DNA of 64,000 nt from Streptomyces aureocirculatus (GCF_000720475.1 NZ_JOAP01000001.1:382988-446987); one strand, 5' to 3'. Shown: positions 17,957 to 27,159, counted from the first letter of the stretch. The notes: generated from the letters alone by a model not told the origin. Translations and numbers: made by a program.

Positions 17957-18349
17957 GTGACGAAGATCTACGAGGCGGCCGTCCTCACACAGGCCTCTCT
18001 GCCGAGTGCAGCCTGGGACCTGACGAGCTTCCTGCAGAACGCCAAGTCCCAGATCCAACTCTGGGGCGGTCTTCTGCTCATGCTGCTCGGTGCTGTCGGC
18101 CTGGTCTGGGGCGGCGTACTCCTGATCAAGAAGCTGATGGCCAACCCGCAGTCCGCGGGTCAGCAGCAGGGCTGGGGCACGATCGCGCTTCTCATTCTCG
18201 TCGGCGGAGCCCTGGGCACTGGCGGGTGGTCGCTGATCTCGACGGTGGGTTCCGGCAGCCAGGAGACCATCACGGACCTCGGCGGCGGCACGGTGATCGT
18301 CCAGACCGTCGATCAGGTCCCCGGGTTTCTGAGCGGCCCTTCCAAGTAG
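17957..18349 (+). CDS. Small two-TM protein, VirB2/TrbC-like pilin candidate
   Basis: A 130-residue protein with two hydrophobic helices (about residues 34-57 and 74-95) joined by a short basic/polar loop, and no charged cytoplasmic domain. This size and topology match T4SS pilin subunits and similar small membrane components. It is the first gene of the transfer core, a common place for VirB2-like genes. Assignment is by topology and context only. Confidence 0.5.
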   Translation: MTKIYEAAVLTQASLPSAAWDLTSFLQNAKSQIQLWGGLLLMLLGAVGLVWGGVLLIKKLMANPQSAGQQQGWGTIALLILVGGALGTGGWSLISTVGSGSQETITDLGGGTVIVQTVDQVPGFLSGPSK

Positions 18350-18487
18350 GAGGCCGTCACAGGCCGTGCACACGACCGGGGACAGAGGCGTCGAGCGCAC
18401 CGGGTCGGTTGAGGTGCAAGGTCTCCTCCGGTCCGGTTTGCCATATCCGGGCCCGCAGCACGGTGCAGGCACGAAAGAGAGCAGAAC

Positions 18488-19792
18488 GTGGGGATCAAGG
18501 ACAAGGCACTGGCCTTCAGCAAGAAGTTCAAGCTCGACTCGCACCACGCGATCGAACGTTTTGGGGTGTTCTTCGGCATCTTCGCGGTCACGGGCGCGAT
18601 CGTGATCAGCGCATCGGGGGTCTCGGCGTACCAGGCGGAGCGTGACTCGCTGTCGCGGACGGCGCTGTACACCAGCGACTTCAAGACGTCGAAGACGAAT
18701 CTCGACGGCACCGTCGACGGGGTCTATACCAACGAGAGTGGCAACAGGGCGCTCGTGATGATGCATTTCAGTCCGACCGCTCAGATCTCGTACAGCGCCG
18801 CGGACTACAGAGCGTTCCTGCTCGGGTCGGACACCTCGCTGAACAGCGAGCCGGTCAGCACCAGCGGGATCAAGGGCTCCTTCTACGCCTTCGGTTCGAC
18901 CGGCTACGTCGGGGTCCTCCTGAACGCCGACCGGCCTTTCGACCGTCAGGTGTTGAACCTGACGGTCCGTGCGAATGCCGAACTCACCACGCCCGGAGCG
19001 GAGCAGGCGCAGGGCAGCGGCAAGCTGGCCGGCGACGAGACCTTCTCCAAGTACGACCAGTGGCGGGTCTTCTTCAACCCCGGCGCATCCGGGGTCCAGA
19101 AGATCGCGGCGCTCGACGCCCTGGCCTTCGACCCGGCGCAGGCCTACTACGAGGTCGCGCTCAAGGAGATGGAGGCCGAAGCCAGGGATGCCCTGGACCA
19201 GAAGCTCGTCGAGATGCGCGCGAATCTGACGCAGATTCAGTCGTACACCTCCGACCTGCAGACGACGAAGATCGACGGCCTGTTCCTGCGTGCGCCGACC
19301 GTTCCAGTCTCGATTGCCACCGACAAGATCACGGGCGTCTCCGCAGCCGAGGCCACGGACGGCTTCTCGACGCTGGTGCTGCAGACCAAGCACGTTGTCC
19401 CGGGCGGCTTCAACCTCAACTGGCGTGCAGGCAACGTCTACGACGGCTACCTCGACGCCCTGGTTCCGGCCGGTCAGAGCTACGCCCAGTTCTTCACCAA
19501 GAAGCGCGACGAGGGCTCGGATCCGACGAGCCAGCAGATCTCGGACATGCGGTGGATCCTCTCGGACGGCACCAGCCTCACCAGGGACTACCAGTCCTCT
19601 GACGTGACGATGCGCCCGTTGCTGAACATCATGAACAACCTTTCACAGGCGTATCAGAACTACTCCCGGAACAAGTCGCTGTACGAGTCTGACCTGTCGC
19701 TCGAACTGCTCCGACTGGACGCGAGTCTGCGGGACGTGCAGACCAACAGCACCATTCGCGACGACAAGGAATTCCTCACTACTTTCCACTAA
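18488..19792 (+). CDS. Bitopic envelope protein of the transfer system
   Basis: A 434-residue protein with a basic N-terminus, one transmembrane helix (about residues 25-48), and a large extracytoplasmic domain with no Cys. A helical, coiled-coil-prone stretch lies around residues 200-260, and another follows near the end. The GTG at 18488 is preceded by GAAAGAGAG. It lies between the pilin-like gene and the hydrolase gene, so it is likely a structural T4SS component; no named family was recognised. Confidence 0.65.
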   Translation: MGIKDKALAFSKKFKLDSHHAIERFGVFFGIFAVTGAIVISASGVSAYQAERDSLSRTALYTSDFKTSKTNLDGTVDGVYTNESGNRALVMMHFSPTAQISYSAADYRAFLLGSDTSLNSEPVSTSGIKGSFYAFGSTGYVGVLLNADRPFDRQVLNLTVRANAELTTPGAEQAQGSGKLAGDETFSKYDQWRVFFNPGASGVQKIAALDALAFDPAQAYYEVALKEMEAEARDALDQKLVEMRANLTQIQSYTSDLQTTKIDGLFLRAPTVPVSIATDKITGVSAAEATDGFSTLVLQTKHVVPGGFNLNWRAGNVYDGYLDALVPAGQSYAQFFTKKRDEGSDPTSQQISDMRWILSDGTSLTRDYQSSDVTMRPLLNIMNNLSQAYQNYSRNKSLYESDLSLELLRLDASLRDVQTNSTIRDDKEFLTTFH

Positions 19793-19851
19793 GTGAGTCG
19801 ATGAAGTGAACGCATCCCGCTACCTGGTATTAAGCCGGAAAGGAAAGCTAC

Positions 19852-19983
19852 ATGAACACCGACAAGCCGAATCGGAGTCCCAGGGAGGGAACAACGAAGG
19901 ACCAGCCGCGCACGCCGGTGAGTCAGGTGGATGCCCCGGCAGGGTCGCGGGACCAAGAGCCTCGACCCCGCGGAGGGCATTGA
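19852..19983 (+). CDS. Short hydrophilic ORF coupled to the hydrolase gene
   Basis: A 43-codon frame (MNTDKPNRSPREGTTKDQPR...) with a strong AAAGGAAAG ribosome-binding site. Its TGA (19981-19983) lies one base before the ATG at 19985 of the lysozyme/CHAP gene, so translation of the two is probably coupled. It is rich in Pro, Arg and Gln. It may be a leader peptide, or the true N-terminus of the next protein separated by a frameshift. Confidence 0.5.
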   Translation: MNTDKPNRSPREGTTKDQPRTPVSQVDAPAGSRDQEPRPRGGH

Positions 19984-19984
19984 G

Positions 19985-22018
19985 ATGCCTCCCGCAGGCA
20001 AGGCCAGCGTGCCCAAGCAGCTCCCGGGGCCGGGGGCTGATTCTTCTGGCCTTACTGGGGCGGCGCACACTGCGCCGAAGGCACCAGAGGCCGCGTCGAA
20101 GATCAAACAGGGCATGAACGGCGTCGCCGGGAATGTGGCCGGAGGCGCGGCCCAGAAGGCGATCGAGGGAGACGGCAGCAGCGCGATCCGCCGTAACGCC
20201 GGGCGTCACGCGGGAGCTGCGGTCTCCGGTGCTGCGGCCGGCGCACAGGTCGGCGGGCTTCCAGGAGCCGCCGTTGGCGCAGCGAAGAACGTCGGCGTCG
20301 AGGGGGTCCAGGACGCGGTCAAGGGCATGTCCAAGGTCACCGGTGCCAGCCCGGACGCCGAGCCGGCCGACCAGCGCAAGCTGGGCGCCGGCGGCACGGG
20401 CTACGAGCGCGGCGCGTCGAAGGACGACGAGGGCCTGGGCTCGAAGGCGGCCAAGGGCGTCGCCGCCGGTGGTGGCGCGGCTACTGCCCCGCCGGCCATG
20501 GGCGTGGTCACAGCCATGGCCCTCCTGAACTGGCTGAAGTCCATGTTCTTCGCCGCCATGGCGCTGGCCGTCAACGCCGGGAAACTGCTGTGGACGCTCA
20601 TCGTCAAAATCATCAAGGCGCTCATCGTCAAATTCCTCACGGCAGTTGGTCACGCGATCGCTGCGCCGTTCATGGCGGCCGGCAGCGCTTTAGCCAAGGG
20701 GGCCGGCGCGGTCCTGGGCGTCACTGCCACGGTGACATTTACCCCTGTAGCGGCAGCGACGTCGGGTGCGGTCGCGGTGACCGCCACCGTGGCCCTGCTG
20801 GGCACGGTTTTGACCGGCGTCCTCAACTCGACGGCGCTGACTGAGGGCAGCATCAACGCGAAGGGGACGGCGTGCGTCGTCAACGCGGGTAGCGTCGGCA
20901 ACGGTTCCGGGGCCACCGTCCCGGCAAACGTGGAGAAGAACGCCAAGGAGATCTACTCGGTGCTCAGCAGGTGGGGGATGCCGAAGGAGAACATCGCGGG
21001 CATTCTCGGCAACTGGTCGCAGGAGTCCGGGATCGACCCGACGAGCGTGCAGACCTTCCCCACGCGGACGTATGCCATGACCGCCAAGAAGGCCAGCGCC
21101 GCGCAGAACACGGACAACGGCATCGGTCTCGGGCAGTGGACGTTCGGCCGCAACACGCTGCTGCGCCAGTACGCGAAGAGCAAGGGCGTCGACTGGTTCA
21201 CGACTAAGGCCCAGCTGGCCTTCATGGTCGATGGTGACAACCCGGGCGATGTCACGGTCTTCAGGGGCATGCTCAAGAAGTCGCAGGGCTCGCCGCGTGC
21301 GGCGGCGCTGCACTTCCACGAGAGCTGGGAGCGCTCCACTGACGGCGCGTCCGGGCTCACCGCACGAGGCGACAGCGCCGAGATGTGGTTCGCCAAGATG
21401 AGCGGCTGGTCAGTCGACAGCTCGATCCTGGGCGGCGTCGAGAACATCGTCGGCGGGATCATCGAGAACATGGGGAACGGGATCAATACGATCCTGGGCA
21501 ACTGCACCTCCAAGGGCGGCAGTTCCGTCTCGCTGAAGGACGGCGGGATGACGCAGGAGGAGGCCCAGGCCCTCGTCGACCTCTTCAACAAAGAGGGCGG
21601 GAAGTTCCTGGATGACCGGTACGGCCCGGACGGTGGCCCGGGTTCCTGCAACGGCAACCACGCGATGAACTGCGTGTCGTTCTCGACTTACTTCGTGAAC
21701 AAGTACACGACGTTCCAGACCTACCCGGCCGGCGACGGCAAGGAGACGGCGTACACGATCGCGAGGGAGACCGGCAAGCAAATGTCCTCGGCCCCGAAGG
21801 CGTACTCGGTGGGCTCCGGCCCGGGCTCCGGCCCCGCCGGCCACACTCTCGTGGTGCTCGGCGCCCAGGGCGACAAAGTCATCCTCGGCGAGGCCGGCTA
21901 CTGCGCTTACATGGGTCGAGTTCGCGTCGACAGCGCGGCGCGGATGGCGGCCGAGGGCTGGAAGTTCGTGGACATGTCGGATTCGATGCTCCCCACCGGC
22001 AAGATCAAGACGGTCTGA
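19985..22018 (+). CDS. Membrane-anchored lysozyme plus CHAP-like peptidoglycan hydrolase (VirB1-like T4SS component)
   Basis: A 677-residue protein. The first ~170 residues are Gly/Ala-rich and hydrophilic. A run of hydrophobic segments follows (about residues 175-300). A phage-tail-lysozyme-like domain (about 320-475) has candidate catalytic E347 in NWSQESGID and the GIGLGQWTF motif. A C-terminal CHAP/NlpC-like domain has C563 in MNCVSFSTYFVNKY and H620 in GHTLVVLG. The combination suits an enzyme that opens the cell wall for the transfer channel, and the membrane part could double as a VirB6-like channel component. The start is the ATG at 19985; an in-frame ATG at 19931 overlaps the preceding ORF. 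Confidence 0.82.
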   Translation: MPPAGKASVPKQLPGPGADSSGLTGAAHTAPKAPEAASKIKQGMNGVAGNVAGGAAQKAIEGDGSSAIRRNAGRHAGAAVSGAAAGAQVGGLPGAAVGAAKNVGVEGVQDAVKGMSKVTGASPDAEPADQRKLGAGGTGYERGASKDDEGLGSKAAKGVAAGGGAATAPPAMGVVTAMALLNWLKSMFFAAMALAVNAGKLLWTLIVKIIKALIVKFLTAVGHAIAAPFMAAGSALAKGAGAVLGVTATVTFTPVAAATSGAVAVTATVALLGTVLTGVLNSTALTEGSINAKGTACVVNAGSVGNGSGATVPANVEKNAKEIYSVLSRWGMPKENIAGILGNWSQESGIDPTSVQTFPTRTYAMTAKKASAAQNTDNGIGLGQWTFGRNTLLRQYAKSKGVDWFTTKAQLAFMVDGDNPGDVTVFRGMLKKSQGSPRAAALHFHESWERSTDGASGLTARGDSAEMWFAKMSGWSVDSSILGGVENIVGGIIENMGNGINTILGNCTSKGGSSVSLKDGGMTQEEAQALVDLFNKEGGKFLDDRYGPDGGPGSCNGNHAMNCVSFSTYFVNKYTTFQTYPAGDGKETAYTIARETGKQMSSAPKAYSVGSGPGSGPAGHTLVVLGAQGDKVILGEAGYCAYMGRVRVDSAARMAAEGWKFVDMSDSMLPTGKIKTV

Positions 22019-22042
22019 CGCGCTGCATCTGACCTGGGAGTG

Positions 22043-22080
22043 AGAAGCCGGCGCTCGGCGATCAGGGCACCGGCTTCTTC
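22043..22080 (+). terminator. Intrinsic terminator after hydrolase gene
   Basis: AGAAGCCGG pairs with CCGGCTTCT and is followed by TC. It separates the pilin/hydrolase unit from the next gene group, which has its own promoter-like box. Confidence 0.7.
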
Positions 22081-22165
22081 ATGTCCGGTGCCGGCCCTGC
22101 GCGCCGGCTTAGCTTTTCGGCACCCTTATCGAATGAACTACAACTCGGCCGCGAATACGTTTCTG

Positions 22166-22173
22166 GATAGACT
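22166..22173 (+). promoter_or_regulatory. GATAGACT promoter-like box
   Basis: TAGACT fits the Streptomyces -10 consensus TAGRRT and is preceded by GA. It lies in an AT-rich gap 43 bp before the next start codon. No TTGACA-like -35 was found at 16-18 bp. The same octamer pattern recurs elsewhere in the element. Confidence 0.55.
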
Positions 22174-22215
22174 TGAGTCGTTTATGAGAGCAACATGGAG
22201 TGAGGAGTGTGTTCC

Positions 22216-23199
22216 GTGACGACAGTCCGTGACGAGTCCGAGAGCACAGGCCCCGAGCGGGAGACCGGGTCGATGCCCGAGGGGAAGCCCGCGGCACCGA
22301 AGACGCGCAAGAGGGTCACCGGAGCCGAGCTCGAAGAGCGCTTCGCGGGCTGGACAATGCGCCAGCGCGAACGGGTCCGGGTACGCAGCCCTGAGGACAA
22401 CGCGCGTCTGGTCCGGCGCAGCGTGACGGCGGTGGCGGGGGCCGGGATCCTCGCACTGGTCGTCGCCACGGGCGTGGCCGGCGAGAGCTTCAAGGCGAGC
22501 ACGGCGGACAACGAGGCCCAGATCGTCCAGCTCCAGGGACACCTGGCTGATGCCCAGTCCACGCCCGCGGGGGCGGACGCCGGCGCGGATCTGTCCAAGC
22601 TCACCGCGGCGGCAGCCGCCGACGCGAAGAAGGTCGCGACCGGGGAGCAGGCCTTCGCCACGTTGTACCACCGGGCCCGCGGCCAGCCCAGCCCGAACAA
22701 CGGGACCCCGGATCAGGCCACACTGGAGATCATCAAGCACCGCCGGGACATGGCACCGCTGTTCAGCAAGGAATCCTTCCTGGTCAGTGACAAGGAGGCG
22801 TACAGCACCTCGTCACTGACGCCGTTCGACGCCACCACCGAGATCGATCCGCGCCACGCCTGGTACATCCGCTACGACGGCCAGAACGCAGCTGCCCCGA
22901 GCACGTACGCATGGAAGGTCGAGACGGTGATGCCCGATCTGAGCCTGAAGGACGGCTCGGGCGCGGCGAACCAGGCAAAGGTCGTCTGGCTGTGCCAGGA
23001 CACGAAGAGCGGCGAGGTGCTCGCCTGGGCGAGCGCGCGCTACGTGCACAACGGCACGACGGGGGCCTTCGGCCACTTGGCGCTCGTGGTGACCGCCGTT
23101 GGGGCTCAGTACGAGAACCCCGTGATCAAGGTGCCGGCCGGGTCCGGAGTCCCTGAACTCAGCGGCACAGGCCCACAGAAGAAGGGCGGCAAGCGATGA
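22216..23199 (+). CDS. Bitopic envelope protein 1 of four (VirB8-like topology)
   Basis: A 327-residue protein with a ~75-residue charged cytoplasmic N-terminus, one transmembrane helix (about residues 73-92), a short coiled-coil-like stretch, then an extracytoplasmic domain of about 200 residues. GTG 22216 has GGAG 8 bp upstream and was preferred to the GTG at 22207. The stop overlaps the next start (ATGA). The layout is that of VirB8-type assembly factors, but no sequence motif confirms it. Confidence 0.6.
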   Translation: MTTVRDESESTGPERETGSMPEGKPAAPKTRKRVTGAELEERFAGWTMRQRERVRVRSPEDNARLVRRSVTAVAGAGILALVVATGVAGESFKASTADNEAQIVQLQGHLADAQSTPAGADAGADLSKLTAAAAADAKKVATGEQAFATLYHRARGQPSPNNGTPDQATLEIIKHRRDMAPLFSKESFLVSDKEAYSTSSLTPFDATTEIDPRHAWYIRYDGQNAAAPSTYAWKVETVMPDLSLKDGSGAANQAKVVWLCQDTKSGEVLAWASARYVHNGTTGAFGHLALVVTAVGAQYENPVIKVPAGSGVPELSGTGPQKKGGKR

Positions 23200-23897
23200 C
23201 GGAGCAGACGGCAGCACCCACGCGGCGGGGATTCTTCCGGCGCAACCTCTCGGTCCTGGTGGTGGCAGCGGTCCTCACGGTCGTCGTGACGGCTGCGGGT
23301 GCAACCTGGAGCAGCCAGCACGCGGCCCTGGCTGAGCAGGAAGCCCAGATCAACGACGTCGAGGAACAGCTGGCAGGCATCCAGAAGAAGAACGCCGAGC
23401 AGGTGAACGCGGATGTTATGGCGGCCCTGGGCGTCAGCCAGAACCGGCTGAGCACCGACGGCGAGCGCATCGAGTCGCTGCTTTCCACGGCCTTCACGTG
23501 GGACTCGGGACAGAGCTACGAGGCGGCGCGCAAGAGCCTGAAGAGCCGGTTCGGCCTCACCGAGAACGAGACGTTCCTGAAGTCGTTCATGCCTCCGTCG
23601 AGGTTCAACGAGGACTCCCAGGGGCGGCGTTACTACTACATCGACACAGTCGGCCTGAACTCGGCCCTCGGCAAGGAGCCGGACGTAGAGGTCGTCGACG
23701 CCAAGGCGGGCGTCTACACCTACGCCATCCTGGCCGACGTCGAGGTCACCTCCGACGCGGTGTCCCAGAACAAGGCGAGCAAAGCCAGTGTCACGGCGCA
23801 CCGGCGCGCGCTGCTCTTCGCCACGGTCGACGCCCAGGGCGAGGTCTCGGATCTCTCCGGCGTCCCGGCGAGTGGTGAGACTCGCCATTCCGAATGA
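23196..23897 (+). CDS. Bitopic envelope protein 2 of four
   Basis: A 233-residue protein overlapping the previous gene by 4 bp. A basic N-terminus (RRGFFRRN) precedes one transmembrane helix (residues ~16-38). A heptad-like segment (about 40-70) is followed by an extracytoplasmic domain containing a RRYYYIDTVG strand. The architecture parallels the preceding and following genes. Probably a component of the transfer channel; no named family. Confidence 0.6.
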   Translation: MTEQTAAPTRRGFFRRNLSVLVVAAVLTVVVTAAGATWSSQHAALAEQEAQINDVEEQLAGIQKKNAEQVNADVMAALGVSQNRLSTDGERIESLLSTAFTWDSGQSYEAARKSLKSRFGLTENETFLKSFMPPSRFNEDSQGRRYYYIDTVGLNSALGKEPDVEVVDAKAGVYTYAILADVEVTSDAVSQNKASKASVTAHRRALLFATVDAQGEVSDLSGVPASGETRHSE

Positions 23898-23935
23898 CTC
23901 AAACACCCTTTCCATTTGCCTCATCGATAGAGTTT

Positions 23936-23943
23936 CCTTGGTA
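23936..23943 (+). promoter_or_regulatory. GATAGAGT promoter-like box
   Basis: TAGAGT is a perfect match to TAGRRT, preceded by ATCGA, in a short AT-rich gap 29 bp before the next GTG start. It suggests an internal promoter within the envelope gene cluster. Confidence 0.5.
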
Positions 23944-23971
23944 CTCGAGTGAAATGGTGAGTTGAGGACCA

Positions 23972-24760
23972 GTGTCATCGACACAGACCGATGAGTCGGG
24001 TAGGGGCGCAGTGCGCAAGACGCGCTTCGTCTCGACGTTTGCGTCCTCGCAGAAGGGCGCGGACACTCCTGGGCAGACGGAGCCGGCGGGCGGCCTGCGC
24101 AAGCGCACCCTCGCGGCCGGCGTGAGCATGGGTGTGGGCGCACTGCTGTGCTTCGCACTCTCCGCGGGATTCTCCGGCGGTCACAGCGCGGTGGCCGATA
24201 CGACTGCGCCGGAGATCTCCTCTCTGCAGGAGCAGATCAGGATCACCGAGGCGAAGACGGCGACGTTACCGAAGGCCGACGACGCCGAGCGTGGGCTGAC
24301 CGCGGCCCAGACGGCGGCTGGTCAGGTCGCGAAGCTGCAGAACGACTATCGCTACCTGACGCCCAGCGTGGCGGCAGACGGCGGCACGCTCGACACGGCG
24401 ACGTCTCAGTCGACGCTGCACAACCTCATCCCCTACTTCGCCCCCTCGGTACACCAAGCGGACCTGGGACCGTGGTACCTGCTCGCCAGGGACAAGGACG
24501 TAGCGGCCGGCGTCGGGATCCCGATGAGCTTCAACTCCGGTTTTAAGTGGGTCGCCCAGGTGCCCTACCTGGTCAACGACGACAGCACCATCACAGTGAC
24601 CTGGCTGGCGATGGAGACCAGGACGGGTGCGGGCGAGAGGCCGGCGGTGCTGGCCTGGGCCCGCGCCGATTATGACCTGGTCCGCAAGGCGTTCGTGAAG
24701 CTCCGGACCGGCACGACGGCCACGGGCGAGGCCCTGAAGCAGGAGGTGAAGGCACCGTGA
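23972..24760 (+). CDS. Bitopic envelope protein 3 of four
   Basis: A 262-residue protein starting at GTG 23972. The ~50-residue cytoplasmic part ends in a basic RKR, followed by one transmembrane helix (about residues 52-70), a coiled-coil-like stretch (80-130) and an extracytoplasmic domain. The 3' end overlaps the next gene by 4 bp. No Cys motif or enzymatic signature. Confidence 0.6.
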   Translation: MSSTQTDESGRGAVRKTRFVSTFASSQKGADTPGQTEPAGGLRKRTLAAGVSMGVGALLCFALSAGFSGGHSAVADTTAPEISSLQEQIRITEAKTATLPKADDAERGLTAAQTAAGQVAKLQNDYRYLTPSVAADGGTLDTATSQSTLHNLIPYFAPSVHQADLGPWYLLARDKDVAAGVGIPMSFNSGFKWVAQVPYLVNDDSTITVTWLAMETRTGAGERPAVLAWARADYDLVRKAFVKLRTGTTATGEALKQEVKAP

Positions 24761-25467
24761 AAGAAAAGATCCCGGACAGGCTGCGCCAGCACGCCGGGAA
24801 GATCCTGCTCGCCGGTAGCGGCGCGCTGCTCGCGCTCTCGGTGGTCACGCTCGGAGCCAGCCTGCTCAGCGACGGCCCGGCCGCGTCAGACACCCAGGCC
24901 GATGTGGTTGTTCAGCAGCTCGAAGGCAACCTCGGCGACGCCCGGGCCGAGCTCGCAACACAACACACGGCGCTGCTGGCTCAGCTGCCGGACATGGACA
25001 TCGAGCGGGTGAACCGTGACGGGGCGACAGGCCGGTCGCTCCTGCTCAGCCTCACCAACAGCTCAGCGTCGACCCGGACCGTCACGGAGCAGCAGGTACT
25101 GCTCGACGCGCGCTACGGCTTCCTCGACCACAAGTCCCGGGTGCTCACCGAGTTCGTTCCGGAGTGGATGACGGCGACCGGAGCCACGAAGGGCGCTGGG
25201 ACGACGTACAGGCTTGCTGATCTGGACATTGATGTGAGTCGGGTGCAGAGCCTGAACTACTCCTACACGGGGGTGGCCCGGCTCGATCCGGTCCGCGTCG
25301 GACCGAATCAAAGCAGCGCTGCCAAGAGCAAGTTCGTGGTCTTCACCTACTCCACCTCTCAGAACGGCACGGTGACGTCGCTGGACGCCTATCGGGCCTC
25401 CAGCAAGACCCGCGACGCCCTCGCTGCCGCCAGCAGGAAACCGTCCTCCCCCGAGCCGGCCGGGTGA
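24757..25467 (+). CDS. Bitopic envelope protein 4 of four
   Basis: A 236-residue protein with the same design as the three preceding: a short basic N-terminus, a transmembrane helix (about residues 15-36), a coiled-coil-prone helix (45-75), and an extracytoplasmic domain rich in beta strands. It overlaps the previous gene as ATGA. It is probably part of the same membrane complex. Confidence 0.6.
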   Translation: MKEKIPDRLRQHAGKILLAGSGALLALSVVTLGASLLSDGPAASDTQADVVVQQLEGNLGDARAELATQHTALLAQLPDMDIERVNRDGATGRSLLLSLTNSSASTRTVTEQQVLLDARYGFLDHKSRVLTEFVPEWMTATGATKGAGTTYRLADLDIDVSRVQSLNYSYTGVARLDPVRVGPNQSSAAKSKFVVFTYSTSQNGTVTSLDAYRASSKTRDALAAASRKPSSPEPAG

Positions 25468-25530
25468 GCGAAGCGCCCACCGCTTCAGCACGCACCCCAG
25501 AAGACCCCGACAAGACGTAAGGACACGAGC

Positions 25531-26040
25531 ATGTCAACCCAGACCCTGGAGAAAACCAAGCCGACCGCCCCGACGAGCACGGCCGCCACGGTGAAGCCTA
25601 TGAAGGAACAGAAGAACTCGAAGCTGCGCACCGGATGGCGGCGGCTGGCCCCGAAGAAGGAGACCGGCAGGTTCTCCGTAGCGGTGTGGGCAGGGTTCTT
25701 CCGGGTCATCGTCCTTCTCGCCGACTGCCTGCTGGCGTTCATCACGGCCATGGTCATCATCCCGCTGCTGGGCGCATGGCTGCACCGGCAGTCGGGCGCA
25801 TCCCGGGGTGCGCTCAGTGCGGACGGAACCATCACCTTGTGGCTGATGCCGCTCCTCTTCCTGGTCGCACTGCTCGTCGCGGGCGAGATCATCGTGATGC
25901 GCGGCATGTGGCGCTGGGCAACGCGGATGATCGAGAAGATCCGGGACGCCCGGGGCGAGGCGACCGGGGCCGACGTCACAACGAAGTCCACGGCCAGGAC
26001 CACCAGCCAGAGCAAGACCAACCACAGGAGGAGCAAGTGA
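25531..26040 (+). CDS. Two-TM membrane protein with basic tails
   Basis: A 169-residue protein with a Lys/Thr-rich N-terminus, two strong hydrophobic helices (about residues 57-85 and 102-123) and a basic C-terminal tail. Its stop codon overlaps the next start (ATGA). The position between envelope and cytosolic genes suggests an inner-membrane part of the transfer apparatus. No family recognised. Confidence 0.6.
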   Translation: MSTQTLEKTKPTAPTSTAATVKPMKEQKNSKLRTGWRRLAPKKETGRFSVAVWAGFFRVIVLLADCLLAFITAMVIIPLLGAWLHRQSGASRGALSADGTITLWLMPLLFLVALLVAGEIIVMRGMWRWATRMIEKIRDARGEATGADVTTKSTARTTSQSKTNHRRSK

Positions 26041-27065
26041 TGCGCACCGCAGGACTGACGATGAACGACGTATGGGCCCACCGTGTCCTGCGTGAACGGG
26101 GAGTGGAGACGTACCGGCTGGAGGGGGTGCCCGCCGAGCTCGGCGTCATGGTCGAATCGCTCGATCTCAAGCACCGGGGCAAGGAGGAGAACTACCGCCC
26201 GTATCTGCACATGACGGGCGAGCTGCGCTCGGTCACCCCGGCCAAGGCCCTGCCGTTCGGCATCTCCCAGGTGACCTACTCCCCCGGCCAGGGCGAAAAG
26301 GTAGACGCCTTCTACGAGTTCGACGACCAGCAGCTGGTCGTGCTCGCCAGCAAGGGCTACTTCACGAGCGGCTTCGCCGTGCCCGAGCAGGTCACCGGGA
26401 TCGAGTGGGAGCTGCCGGCCACGGCGGACATGCTCGTGCTCGCTCCGTCGGGGGCGCAGACCGAAGGCGATACACCCGTGGTCTTCACCCAGATCCACGA
26501 CATCGGGGGCCTGGAAATCGATCTCGAGTCCGCCGGCTACGACCTCACCGGCTACTTCGCCGACCACTCCAGGGACGGCGTCCCGCGGGCTGAGGCTGTG
26601 GTCGATGCTCACGGGTTGAAGGCACGTTCGGACGCGATCAACTCGCTGTTCACCGAGGACGAGCTGGGCCTGGACACCGAGGTCAAGCAGATCGTCGGAG
26701 CGTCCGTGCCTGAGGCAGCGCCGGTCGCCAACGGCATGAGCGCTCGCCTGCAGCAGATCGAGGCGGAGATCGCCGCCGAACGCGTGCAGTACCAGACCGA
26801 GCGTGCGAGCACCGAGGGCACCACGGAGAACCTCTACCGGGAGCGCGTGGCGGCAGCGTTGCAGACGGCTGAGGAGCAGGAGGAGCCGTTCGCTCCCCCG
26901 GTCCCGGTCCGCGAGGCTCAGCGCGACCTGGAGCTGGAGGAGAAGGAGACCCGCCGACGTGAGGTCAAGCCCGCTCCGAGTCTGGACGAGCGCAAGCGCC
27001 AGGTGTCCCAGCATGCGGCCGATCTGGACTTCAGTGAGGACGGCGAGCAGAGCCTGGGGCCCTGA
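26040..27065 (+). CDS. Cytosolic protein of unknown function in the transfer operon
   Basis: A 341-residue soluble protein. The first ~190 residues look globular and beta-rich. The remaining part is highly charged and helical (about residues 235-330), with coiled-coil character. The start ATG overlaps the previous stop by one base, so it is translationally coupled to the two-TM gene. It lies just before the relaxase gene and could be a relaxosome accessory or adaptor; that is inference. Confidence 0.6.
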   Translation: MRTAGLTMNDVWAHRVLRERGVETYRLEGVPAELGVMVESLDLKHRGKEENYRPYLHMTGELRSVTPAKALPFGISQVTYSPGQGEKVDAFYEFDDQQLVVLASKGYFTSGFAVPEQVTGIEWELPATADMLVLAPSGAQTEGDTPVVFTQIHDIGGLEIDLESAGYDLTGYFADHSRDGVPRAEAVVDAHGLKARSDAINSLFTEDELGLDTEVKQIVGASVPEAAPVANGMSARLQQIEAEIAAERVQYQTERASTEGTTENLYRERVAAALQTAEEQEEPFAPPVPVREAQRDLELEEKETRRREVKPAPSLDERKRQVSQHAADLDFSEDGEQSLGP

Positions 27066-27088
27066 GTACGGATCAGGCATGACGAGCG

Positions 27089-27123
27089 CGGCCCCGGTTG
27101 CTGGCGGACAGCAGCCGGGGCCG
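27089..27123 (+). terminator. GC-rich hairpin between operon and relaxase gene
   Basis: CGGCCCCGG and CCGGGGCCG form a perfect 9-bp stem with a 17-base loop, without a T-run. It may attenuate readthrough into the relaxase gene, or be part of an adjacent transfer-origin structure. Confidence 0.45.
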
Positions 27124-27159
27124 TAGTGCATCGGTACCGAGACAGGAAGGAGAGCGACG

